Positions 1 to 6,616 of a DNA stretch of 12,160 nucleotides are shown piece by piece. Under the pieces are notes generated by a model. That model ran no database searches. It saw only the letters and a list, made by a program, of their open reading frames with translations, and had not been told where the DNA came from. The stretch's first letter is position 1. The number at the start of each line of letters is the position of its first letter. Position numbers and translations under genes: made by a program. The DNA lies in assembly GCA_002426025.1 (NCBI GenBank), contig DINP01000116.1:42019-54178 (forward strand), in the 5' to 3' direction. Origin of the DNA: Bacteroidales bacterium UBA5537. GTDB lineage: Bacteria > Bacteroidota > Bacteroidia > Bacteroidales > Lentimicrobiaceae.

Positions 1-770
1 AAGGCACTGACTTTATTGCTTTTCTGATTTTTCCCATATTGGTAATAAACATTCCCCCATACGCTTAAATCCTTGCTTTTGTATGCCCCGTAAAGGCCCG
101 TTGTGTTTCTGAAATTCAACGGACTGGTTGTGTCTGTTTTAGTTAATCCAGATGAAATATGTAAAAGCGACAGGCTGTAATGAACGTTAAATTTCCGGCT
201 CAACCACAGATAATTCAACGATTTAATTCTTGTGGAAGGATACAGATTTTCGGATAAAGTTTCTGTCAGGTTGTTCCAGGCTGCCCCGGTATGAAGCTTC
301 CAGTTGCCGGAAACAAACTTTAAAACCAGTGCATCATAGGCAATGCCATTCTGGTTCCAGTTTCGATCGCCCAGCAGCCGCTTACTGTCATACACCAGTT
401 GCTGGCGTCCGGCCGAAATCCAGGCATGGTTCCCGAGTTTCAATTCAGCGTAAGCTTCAAGCAGGTCGAGCGATGGATTATCGCCTGTTCCTGTAGAACT
501 GAGTGTTGTCTGATCGCCCCACAGCCTGACATCCTGAGGTGATACCTTCAGTTTCAGGTTTTTAATTTCATAACTGAAGGATAGCCTTGTTCGCTGCGAT
601 ATCAGGAAAGTCGGTTCAGAGCCATTTAACGCAAGTCTCTGATAGCCATCGCGGATTTCAAAACGGTTGCGCAAGTTTGCATCTATACTGAACTGGGCGT
701 AAACCGGATGCGAAGTGAAAAGTATGCACGCAATACCAAAGAGGCAGAGGGCAGGGTTGCATTTTATCAT
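1..770 (-). CDS. Alginate-export-type outer membrane beta-barrel protein (C-terminus off window)
   Basis: The reading frame is open from an ATG at 770 to the left edge (256 codons, no stop), so the 3' end is missing. Residues 1-25 form a signal peptide: a short basic start, a hydrophobic core, and an Ala-X-Ala-like site ending PVYA before Gln26. The mature part shows alternating amphipathic strands typical of an outer-membrane barrel. Recognisable stretches are NRFEIRDGYQ (about 35-44), SQRTRLSFSYE (58-68), SPQDVRLWGDQ (77-87) and SAGRQQLVYDSKRLLGDRNW (119-138), which I associate with the alginate-export family (Alginate_exp). The likely role is a porin-like channel in the outer membrane. The substrate cannot be told from sequence, and the family name does not prove alginate transport. 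The gene lies downstream of, and on the same strand as, a two-component system, separated by 123 bp that hold a candidate promoter and repeats. I am confident of an outer-membrane barrel and fairly confident of the family. Confidence 0.8.
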   Translation of the reverse strand, partial: MIKCNPALCLFGIACILFTSHPVYAQFSIDANLRNRFEIRDGYQRLALNGSEPTFLISQRTRLSFSYEIKNLKLKVSPQDVRLWGDQTTLSSTGTGDNPSLDLLEAYAELKLGNHAWISAGRQQLVYDSKRLLGDRNWNQNGIAYDALVLKFVSGNWKLHTGAAWNNLTETLSENLYPSTRIKSLNYLWLSRKFNVHYSLSLLHISSGLTKTDTTSPLNFRNTTGLYGAYKSKDLSVWGNVYYQYGKNQKSNKVSA

Positions 771-792
771 TGGCGGAGTTTTGTTATTCAGG

Positions 793-800
793 CAAAACTA
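793..800 (-). promoter_or_regulatory. Candidate -7 promoter element for the outer-membrane protein gene
   Basis: On the minus strand this reads TAGTTTTG, a full match to the Bacteroidetes -7 consensus TAnnTTTG. It lies 22 bp before the ATG at 770, so transcription would start near 787. No good TTG is present at the -33 distance (the position reads TTT). The promoter may therefore be weak or activator-dependent, which fits the repeats just upstream. Confidence 0.45.
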
Positions 801-831
801 CCAACCATATTAGTATAGTAAAACAGTCTTT

Positions 832-883
832 AAACGTAACCTTTTATTAGGTTCTAAAGCGTAATAATAGGTAAAAAAGCGTA
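832..883 (-). promoter_or_regulatory. Three TACGYTT direct repeats upstream of the outer-membrane protein promoter
   Basis: On the minus strand TACGCTTT occurs at 883-876 and 863-856, exactly 20 bp apart, and a third related copy, TACGTTT, lies at 838-832. Relative to a start site near 787 these fall at about -45 to -96, where an activator would bind. An inverted repeat AACCT-N6-AGGTT (838-853) lies between the second and third copies. The function is inferred from position only. Confidence 0.35.
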
Positions 884-893
884 GAAGTAATGC

Positions 894-1535
894 TTACACC
901 TCTACAATCCCATTCCTTATCGCAAACATCACCAGGCCGGCTGTATTTTTTGAATCAGTTTTCAGCAACAGATTCTCGCGGTGCTTGTCAACTGTGCGTT
1001 TGCTGATGTGAAGCAGGCTGGCGATTTCCTGGTTTGAGTGCCCCTGGCAAATTCTGTAAAGCACCTCCTCTTCCCGTTCGGAGAGTTCACCGGTCTTAGC
1101 GGGCTTTGACTTGCGGCTGATATTACGCAGAATGCCATCGAGAATTTCGGGCGAAAAATAGTTGTGACCTGAAATTACATTCCTGATACAATCTTCAACT
1201 TCCTGAATCCCTGAGTTCTTCAGGATAAAACCCCTTGCTCCGGCATTAATCATTCGGGTGTAATAATCCTCATCGGCATACATTGACAAGGCGATAATTT
1301 TGAGTTCCGGATACTTCTCCAGTGCTTTCAGGGTGGTTTCGATGCCATCAAGCCCGGGCATATTAATATCCATAAAAACAAGATCAGGCTGGGACTTCTC
1401 CAGTTGTACAAGAAATTCATGACCATCGCCCGCTTCATATACTTCACTGATATAGGAAAGGTTTCCGAGCAGCAAACTCAAACCTTCCCTGAAGAGCCGG
1501 TGATCGTCAACCAATGATACGGTGAATGGTTCCAT
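894..1535 (-). CDS. NarL/LuxR-type two-component response regulator
   Basis: A 213-residue cytoplasmic response regulator of standard length. The receiver domain spans about 5-120. It has the acidic pair Asp10-Asp11, the phospho-acceptor Asp56 in LVFMDINMPG, Ser84 in IALSMYADED at the switch Thr/Ser position, and Lys106 in GFILKN. The C-terminal LuxR/GerE helix-turn-helix covers about 149-213: LSEREEEVLYRICQGHSNQEI, then LHISKRTVDKHRENLLLK as the recognition helix. All residues needed for phosphorylation and DNA binding are present. The gene follows the histidine kinase on the same strand after about 140 bp, so the two are very likely a cognate pair. It ends about 95 bp before the outer-membrane gene's candidate promoter. 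The start ATG is clear; the upstream DNA is A-rich without a Shine-Dalgarno. The regulon is unknown. Confidence 0.93.
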   Translation of the reverse strand: MEPFTVSLVDDHRLFREGLSLLLGNLSYISEVYEAGDGHEFLVQLEKSQPDLVFMDINMPGLDGIETTLKALEKYPELKIIALSMYADEDYYTRMINAGARGFILKNSGIQEVEDCIRNVISGHNYFSPEILDGILRNISRKSKPAKTGELSEREEEVLYRICQGHSNQEIASLLHISKRTVDKHRENLLLKTDSKNTAGLVMFAIRNGIVEV

Positions 1536-1644
1536 GTGGTTTAATTATTTGATTCTTAGGATAAAGGGATGAGGAACGGAACAATTTCCGATGCTGCTCT
1601 TGGATTCCAATTGGCAGGACACATTCTGATATCCTGAATTTTTT

Positions 1645-1672
1645 GACATTAGACATTTGATATTAGATTTTA
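1645..1672. repeat. Degenerate 7-bp tandem repeat, four units
   Basis: Four consecutive heptamers read GACATTA, GACATTT, GATATTA and GATTTTA on the plus strand. They lie between the kinase stop (1677) and the regulator start. No coding role is apparent. They could be low-complexity spacer DNA. Confidence 0.6.
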
Positions 1673-1676
1673 AAAA

Positions 1677-2645
1677 TTAAACCTTCACTTTCCCGCCCGC
1701 AGCAAGCAGTATTGATATATTGACCCTTACACCCTCATTTTGCCTGGCATAGATTTCAAAGGTGCCATTTAACGATTTAATCCTTGATTTAATATTCGCA
1801 AATCCCAATCCCTTCTCACTCAGTTCAGGAATCTCGCTGTCGAAGCCGACCCCATCATCAAGATAATCGAGCGCAATGATACCATCTTTTTCCATAAGGG
1901 ATATAAATACATTTTTTGCCCTGGAATGTTTTAATGAATTTGTAATCAGTTCGCAAATTACACGATAAAGCACTACTTCTATATTGTAAGGGAAGCGGTG
2001 GTCTTCAATATTTGAATCAAGGCTGATGGTTGGGTTTTCAGTAACCGGTAGGCGCGAGATAAAAGACTTAACAGCTTTTTTCAGCCCAAAGTTATTCAGC
2101 ACATGCGGGCTTAGTTTGTTCGAAATTTCTTTGAGAGATGTTATGGATTCATCTATCAGTTTTTCAGCATTGGCCATAACTTTCTCATCAACCGCAGCTT
2201 CATCTTTTCCCCGGCTTGCCGAAATTGCCATTTTTACCGATGAAAGTAGTGGCCCCAGCCCATCGTGCAATTCTTTCGAAAAATTAAGCCGTTCGTTCTC
2301 CTCAGTCCTTACAATCGCCGATAGAACCCTCGATTCGCTCTCTTTGCGCAGTTCATCCATCCTTTTCTGGATATTAAAAATTTGTTTGATGAAAATCAGG
2401 CTAACCAGCATCAGGATGGAGATTAATACTCCTGTCCAGGTGCTGAGAAGCCCGGTTATCAGTTTACTTTCGGAATCAAGTAACTGAAACAGCTCGAAAA
2501 CCCTTCGGATGGCCATCAGCAAAAAGGCGATGGATATCAGCCACCAGGCAACATTGGTTTTTGTTCGCCTCGTAAGTGACAGGGCAATGATGGCAGCCCC
2601 AAATTGCAGGATAATCGAAATAATCAATGCGATTTTGATGGGCAT
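1677..2645 (-). CDS. Membrane sensor histidine kinase, HisKA_3 (NarX/DegS-like) family
   Basis: Counted from the ATG at 2645 (322 aa), the protein begins with about three hydrophobic segments (roughly 2-25, 32-50 and 68-87), which suggests an inner-membrane input region with no recognisable periplasmic or PAS sensor. A short coiled linker leads to the HisKA_3 dimerisation domain, with the phospho-acceptor His127 in KELHDGLGPLLSS. The ATPase domain has an N-box around Asn236 (ELITNSLKHS), a G1 box DDGVGFD (263-269) and a G2 box GLGFANI (279-285), so the catalytic residues are complete. It would autophosphorylate and pass phosphate to the NarL-type regulator encoded next. An in-frame TTG at 2690 would add 15 residues. 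It has a purine-rich GGGAGGAG about 10 nt upstream but directly follows a stop, and the ATG immediately precedes the first membrane helix, so I prefer the ATG. The signal is unknown. Confidence 0.9.
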   Translation of the reverse strand: MPIKIALIISIILQFGAAIIALSLTRRTKTNVAWWLISIAFLLMAIRRVFELFQLLDSESKLITGLLSTWTGVLISILMLVSLIFIKQIFNIQKRMDELRKESESRVLSAIVRTEENERLNFSKELHDGLGPLLSSVKMAISASRGKDEAAVDEKVMANAEKLIDESITSLKEISNKLSPHVLNNFGLKKAVKSFISRLPVTENPTISLDSNIEDHRFPYNIEVVLYRVICELITNSLKHSRAKNVFISLMEKDGIIALDYLDDGVGFDSEIPELSEKGLGFANIKSRIKSLNGTFEIYARQNEGVRVNISILLAAGGKVKV

Positions 2646-2721
2646 AGCTAATTCTATTATTTTTAAAAACAAATCCGCTCGGATCAGCAATTAACGGCCA
2701 CTCCTCCCTTCACGACAATTC

Positions 2722-2729
2722 CAAAAGTA
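2722..2729 (-). promoter_or_regulatory. Candidate -7 promoter element for the histidine kinase gene
   Basis: The minus strand reads TACTTTTG, a perfect TAnnTTTG, in the gap between the aspartase stop (2761) and the kinase start. No TTG is correctly spaced for a -33 box. A start site near 2715 would give the two-component pair its own transcript, separate from the aspartase operon, with a leader of about 70 nt to the ATG at 2645. Confidence 0.45.
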
Positions 2730-2760
2730 ACTGACTGTTTCAATTAACTGAGATTCAAAT

Positions 2761-4626
2761 TTACCCCTGTGGTGTCATAGCCCGGGGAGCAATCATATTT
2801 TTAGGATCAAGTACTTCGTCCAACTCTTCTTTTGTCATTAATTTCTGATCAAGAACCAGATCATAAACCCGCTTGCCGCTTTCAAGGGCTAATTTGGCCA
2901 GTTTTGTTGAAGCTTCATAACCAATTACAGGATTCAGGGCAGTAACCAGACCAATGCTGTTATAAACCATATTTCTGCAATGCTCCTCGTTAGCCGTAAT
3001 CCCTTTAATACACCGATGATTCAAGGTATTCATTCCATTTTTAAGCATTTCAATTGATTCGAAAAGGCTGTAAACAATAATCGGCTCCATCACATTCAAC
3101 TCAAGCTGGCCGGCTTCAGCAGCAAGCGTTATTGTAAGATCGTTTCCAATAACTTTGAAGGCTATCTGATTTACAACTTCAGGAATAACAGGATTCACTT
3201 TTCCAGGCATGATGGTGCTTCCAGGCTGCATTGGTGGCAGATTGATTTCATTCAAACCAGCTCGCGGGCCAGATGATAACAGACGCAGATCATTGCATAT
3301 TTTCGACAACTTGACCGCCAAACGCTTAACCGCTGATGAATACATGATAAATGCGCCTGTATCCTGAGTAGCTTCAACCAGATTGGTAGCCAGAACGACA
3401 GGTTTACCAGTTATTTCGCGAAGGTGATTTATCACCAGGCCACTATATCGTGGATCAGCGCAAATGCCTGTTCCAATTGCTGTTCCGCCCATATTCACCT
3501 CAAGAAACAAGGCTACATTCTGATTTAAGCGTTGAATTTCTTCCTCCAGCATCACAGCATAAGCCTCAAATTCCTGACCCATGGTCATTGGAACAGCATC
3601 CTGTAACTGAGTTCGACCCATTTTAATCACATGGGCAAATTCATTGGCTTTAGCCCTGAAAGATGCAATTAATTCTGACAATACTGCAACAAGCTTTTCG
3701 TTGCTTCTGATCAGGGCAATTTTTATAGCAGTAGGATAAGCATCATTTGTTGACTGCGAAAGGTTTACATGATTGTTTGGATGACAATATTCATACTGAC
3801 CTCGCTCATAACCAAGAATTTCAAGAGCACGGTTTGCAATCACCTCATTGGCATTCATATTTGTCGAAGTGCCTGCTCCACCTTGAATCATATCAACTAC
3901 AAAGTGGAATGAATACTTGCCATTAATAATTTCATTGCTGGCTCTGACAATTGCATCGGCCAACGACTTGCTCAGGAGTCCGAGATCATGGTTGGCTTTA
4001 GCGGCTGCAAGTTTTACCATTGCCAAAGACTCAGCTAATACCGGGTAAAAGTTCAACTGAACGCCCGAGATATTAAAGTTCTCAAGCGCTCTTAATGTCT
4101 GGATACCATAATAGTACTCATAAGGAACTTCGCGATACCCCAGCAAATCGTGTTCGGTTCGGGTACGTCCCGACTCATATTGCGCGGCAGAACTAATCAT
4201 ACGCGCATTGGCCTGGCGCATCCGGCGCGAAATAACCCGGGCAATATTTGAAAATATTTTCAGAGAGGTAGAGCCATTCGATTCAAAAAATTCCTTTTTC
4301 AAAGCCAATGCAATTGTTTTTTGTTTGGCTCGTGCACTGGTGCTGTGAGGTGAATCTTCCGTAAGCGATCCCTCACCAAGAAAATCATAACGGCTGAAAT
4401 AACTCAACTTGGTTTCAGCACCAAATGCAGTTTTCTTAAACAACTCAACTTCACCGTCAAATATCAGGTAGATTGCCTCTCTGGGACTATTTTCATAAAA
4501 AAGGTATTCACCGGCTTCGAAAATTCTCTGTTCAACAGAATCAGCAACCTGCAGCATTTCATGCTCATCAAGACTTATAAACAGCTCGATACCTGCAATA
4601 AATTTGATAATCTCTTTCTGTTCCAT
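2761..4626 (-). CDS. aspA: Cyclic-nucleotide-binding domain fused to aspartate ammonia-lyase
   Basis: Aspartase deaminates L-aspartate to fumarate and ammonia in the cytoplasm. Counted from the ATG at 4626 (621 aa), residues about 5-140 form a CNB/CRP-like beta-roll (FDGEVELF, then the cassette FLGEGSLTEDSPHSTSARAK), followed by a helical linker. The lyase starts at TRTEHDLLG (156-163) and carries GGAGTSTNMNANE (250-262), SQSTNDAYPTA (291-301), GRTQLQDAVPMTMGQEF (337-353) and the mobile active-site loop GSTIMPGKVNP (469-479), where Ser470 is the expected catalytic base. GRTQLQDAVP (fumarases have GRTHLQDA) and NVMEPII-GITANEEHC favour aspartase over fumarase. Aspartases are usually near 470 aa, so the extra N-terminus is a true fusion. 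In the CNB cassette the Glu is kept (Glu85), but the phosphate-binding Arg (Arg82 in CRP) is His94. An in-frame GTG at 4647 would add seven residues. The gene lies 45 nt after the TPR membrane gene on the same strand. Confidence 0.93.
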   Translation of the reverse strand: MEQKEIIKFIAGIELFISLDEHEMLQVADSVEQRIFEAGEYLFYENSPREAIYLIFDGEVELFKKTAFGAETKLSYFSRYDFLGEGSLTEDSPHSTSARAKQKTIALALKKEFFESNGSTSLKIFSNIARVISRRMRQANARMISSAAQYESGRTRTEHDLLGYREVPYEYYYGIQTLRALENFNISGVQLNFYPVLAESLAMVKLAAAKANHDLGLLSKSLADAIVRASNEIINGKYSFHFVVDMIQGGAGTSTNMNANEVIANRALEILGYERGQYEYCHPNNHVNLSQSTNDAYPTAIKIALIRSNEKLVAVLSELIASFRAKANEFAHVIKMGRTQLQDAVPMTMGQEFEAYAVMLEEEIQRLNQNVALFLEVNMGGTAIGTGICADPRYSGLVINHLREITGKPVVLATNLVEATQDTGAFIMYSSAVKRLAVKLSKICNDLRLLSSGPRAGLNEINLPPMQPGSTIMPGKVNPVIPEVVNQIAFKVIGNDLTITLAAEAGQLELNVMEPIIVYSLFESIEMLKNGMNTLNHRCIKGITANEEHCRNMVYNSIGLVTALNPVIGYEASTKLAKLALESGKRVYDLVLDQKLMTKEELDEVLDPKNMIAPRAMTPQG

Positions 4627-4671
4627 TTTAGTAAGTTTTAGTTTCACGAAGTACTTTGATATTTTTTTGTT

Positions 4672-6381
4672 TTAATCATTTTCTTTATCACCTGCTTCAA
4701 CCCTGTCAAAATCAGGAAGTACATTTTTGCGGCAATACTGAGTTAAGGCATCTCCTGCTGGTTTGAAGCCAAGTTTCAGTGACTTTTTCCAATCCTCACA
4801 AGCTCTATTCTGATCACCGGTCTGATAGAGTGCCACACCCCTGTTGTAAAAAGCTTCCGCGTAATCGGGTTTAATTGAAATAGCGTCTTCAAAATCGCGT
4901 ATCGCAGCTATCGGATTTCCTGCTTTGCCTTTGAGTATGCCACGGTTGTTAAGGGCTAGCAAGTAGCGGCTGTTACGGCTTAGCGACAGGTCATAATATT
5001 TTATGGCTTCTTCAGCATTATCAGCACCATCATAATAATTTGCCAGGTAAAAGTAACCATGTGCCATATCAGCATCTGATCGTTTCTTTTCAATCACATC
5101 GGTCAGTAAAGTCGGGGTGGTTTCCCATGTCTGGATGCGGTTGAAAGTGGCAATGCTCAACAAGGCAACAATAAATACCGATGCAGCTATCAGCATTCGT
5201 CGGTTTGATTTGTTTATGGTCTTCCACGATTCAGTAAGCATATTGAAATACCTGGCGACAATCATAAACAGGCCTATGTAAGGAATATAGGTGTAGCGAT
5301 CGGCAGTGATAAAAATGCGCGACCAGAAAAGAGGCAGCACCATTGAAATACTTAGTAAGAAAAATAGTCCTGCAAAAATAAATTCTCTGCGATTTTTTCC
5401 GGAAAACCAGATAGCTGCTGCCATGATTACAGGTAAAACTACAGCACTATATACATAATTGGGTAGCCCGCCATTTGTAAGTTCAGGGAAGGCATAAATT
5501 GCCGAAAGGTTTGTGGGCAAAAGCAGTTTTATCAGATAAAAAGCAATTCCATAAACTATCAGAAAGAACCTTTGAACCAGTGAAAAATCCTGTTCCAGCA
5601 CTGTGAGGTGACCAAACGAAGCGGCTGCTTTGATGGCAACAATTCCAAAAATAACTGATAACGCCAGAAAAGGAAGTTTTTCAATTATCAGCCTCAATTT
5701 GAATTCCCTTCCTTTCAGATAATCCATCAGAAAAAGGATAAGCGGAAAAGTGGCTGCCATTGATTTTGAAAAAAGTGCCAGCAGAGTAAACAGCAACGCC
5801 AGCAAATAATATTTCGACCGGTATCCTTCTTCCAGATACTTATCCCATACAAGCAATCCCAATAGGAAAAAGAACGAATACAGCCCTGAGCTTCGGGTCG
5901 AAATCCAGGCAACGGCTTCCACATGCATGGGGTGGATGGCAAAAAGCAGTGCAACAACAGTAGCCGGTACATAACTTTTCATCCAGCGCTTTGCAAGGCG
6001 GAAGACAAGCAGTATATTCAGCAGGTGCAGCAGAAGATTGGTTAGAATGTATGGCCAGGCTGTATCTCCAGATATTTTATAGTTCAGTGCAAAACTAACA
6101 ATGGCAAAAGGCTGATACATGCCCAGGTGAAAACTGCTGAAAATCTCAGCTGTTTTTATTGGCCCATCTCCACTTATTATTGGGTTGGTAATATATTCCC
6201 CATCGTCCCAGCCAATCAGAAATTCATTTTTTAACGAAATGGAAAAAACCAGGAAGGTAAAAATCAGGATCAATGTAACTGCAATATTTTCAGGCTTCAA
6301 ACGTAGTTTCCATAGCATATTAACCAGAAGAGTTTCCGATTTAATCTTTGGTGATTTTACATCTGTTCTCTGCCTCGACAT
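4672..6381 (-). CDS. Multi-pass membrane protein with C-terminal TPRs, GT-C / TMTC-like putative glycosyltransferase
   Basis: Counted from the ATG at 6381, this is a 569-residue membrane protein with about ten hydrophobic segments between residues 34 and 415, followed by a soluble tail. The tail has about three tetratricopeptide repeats (roughly 437-538, for example YAEAFYNRGVALYQTGDQNRA) and a charged end. The first large loop carries an acidic WDDGEY (58-63). Later landmarks are HPMHVEAVAWIS (150-161), SKSMAATFP (205-213) and ADRYTYIP (360-367). This arrangement matches GT-C fold enzymes of the TMTC / protein O-mannosyltransferase-like group, which move sugars from lipid-linked donors, often to proteins. 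Donor and acceptor are unknown. An in-frame TTG at 6423 is ruled out as the start because it lies inside the promoter's -7 box. The gene precedes the CNB-aspartase with a short gap and probably shares its transcript. I am sure of the topology and TPRs, and moderately sure of the enzyme class. Confidence 0.75.
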   Translation of the reverse strand: MSRQRTDVKSPKIKSETLLVNMLWKLRLKPENIAVTLILIFTFLVFSISLKNEFLIGWDDGEYITNPIISGDGPIKTAEIFSSFHLGMYQPFAIVSFALNYKISGDTAWPYILTNLLLHLLNILLVFRLAKRWMKSYVPATVVALLFAIHPMHVEAVAWISTRSSGLYSFFFLLGLLVWDKYLEEGYRSKYYLLALLFTLLALFSKSMAATFPLILFLMDYLKGREFKLRLIIEKLPFLALSVIFGIVAIKAAASFGHLTVLEQDFSLVQRFFLIVYGIAFYLIKLLLPTNLSAIYAFPELTNGGLPNYVYSAVVLPVIMAAAIWFSGKNRREFIFAGLFFLLSISMVLPLFWSRIFITADRYTYIPYIGLFMIVARYFNMLTESWKTINKSNRRMLIAASVFIVALLSIATFNRIQTWETTPTLLTDVIEKKRSDADMAHGYFYLANYYDGADNAEEAIKYYDLSLSRNSRYLLALNNRGILKGKAGNPIAAIRDFEDAISIKPDYAEAFYNRGVALYQTGDQNRACEDWKKSLKLGFKPAGDALTQYCRKNVLPDFDRVEAGDKEND

Positions 6382-6420
6382 AGCACTTACGGCAATAAAA
6401 TTAAAGGTCTGAATCTTATG

Positions 6421-6428
6421 CAAAGGTA
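6421..6428 (-). promoter_or_regulatory. Candidate -7 promoter element for the TPR membrane protein / aspartase operon
   Basis: The minus strand reads TACCTTTG, matching TAnnTTTG, 39 bp before the ATG at 6381. Its last three bases are the TTG at 6423-6421, which would otherwise look like a start codon, so this element argues for the ATG. No clear -33 TTG is seen. Confidence 0.5.
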
Positions 6429-6491
6429 TAAGATTAAATTGCTTGCCTGAGCATTTTTGCAGTCAAATATTGAAGCAGAAAAAATATGTCA

Positions 6492-6500
6492 GGGGGGGGG
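6492..6500. repeat. Run of nine G in a divergent intergenic region
   Basis: Nine consecutive G residues lie in an otherwise AT-rich 235-bp spacer between two divergent genes. The run is outside both candidate -7 boxes. It is about 36 bp upstream of the -33 element of the plus-strand gene and about 65 bp upstream of the minus-strand -7 element. Such tracts are prone to slippage. Confidence 0.8.
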
Positions 6501-6535
6501 CAGTTTTGCTATACAGAGCCAATCAAACAAATTTC

Positions 6536-6567
6536 TTGCATTAGCAGAATATCTATTTGTAAATTTG
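6536..6567 (+). promoter_or_regulatory. Candidate promoter for the GldN-like lipoprotein gene
   Basis: TTG at 6536-6538 and TAAATTTG at 6560-6567 are separated by 21 bp. This fits the Bacteroidetes TTG / TAnnTTTG promoter pattern. A start site near 6574 would leave a leader of about 43 nt before the ATG at 6617. Confidence 0.55.
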
Positions 6568-6616
6568 ATGCATCTAAAAAAATGCCCAAATTAACTAACC
6601 AATCCGATAAAACATT

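Noticed and set aside
230..496. Open frame of 88 codons on the plus strand
   Set aside because: It lies antisense within the outer-membrane protein frame, has no family features and a low-complexity composition. The minus-strand frame carries a signal peptide and family motifs.
2026..2487. Open frame of 153 codons on the plus strand
   Set aside because: It is Ser-rich and antisense to the histidine kinase core, whose H, N and G boxes are intact on the minus strand. A shadow frame.
2646..2690. TTG at 2690 as the start of the histidine kinase
   Set aside because: It directly follows a stop codon, and although a GGGAGGAG lies upstream, this phylum rarely relies on such sites. The ATG at 2645 sits right before the first membrane helix. 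Not fully excluded.
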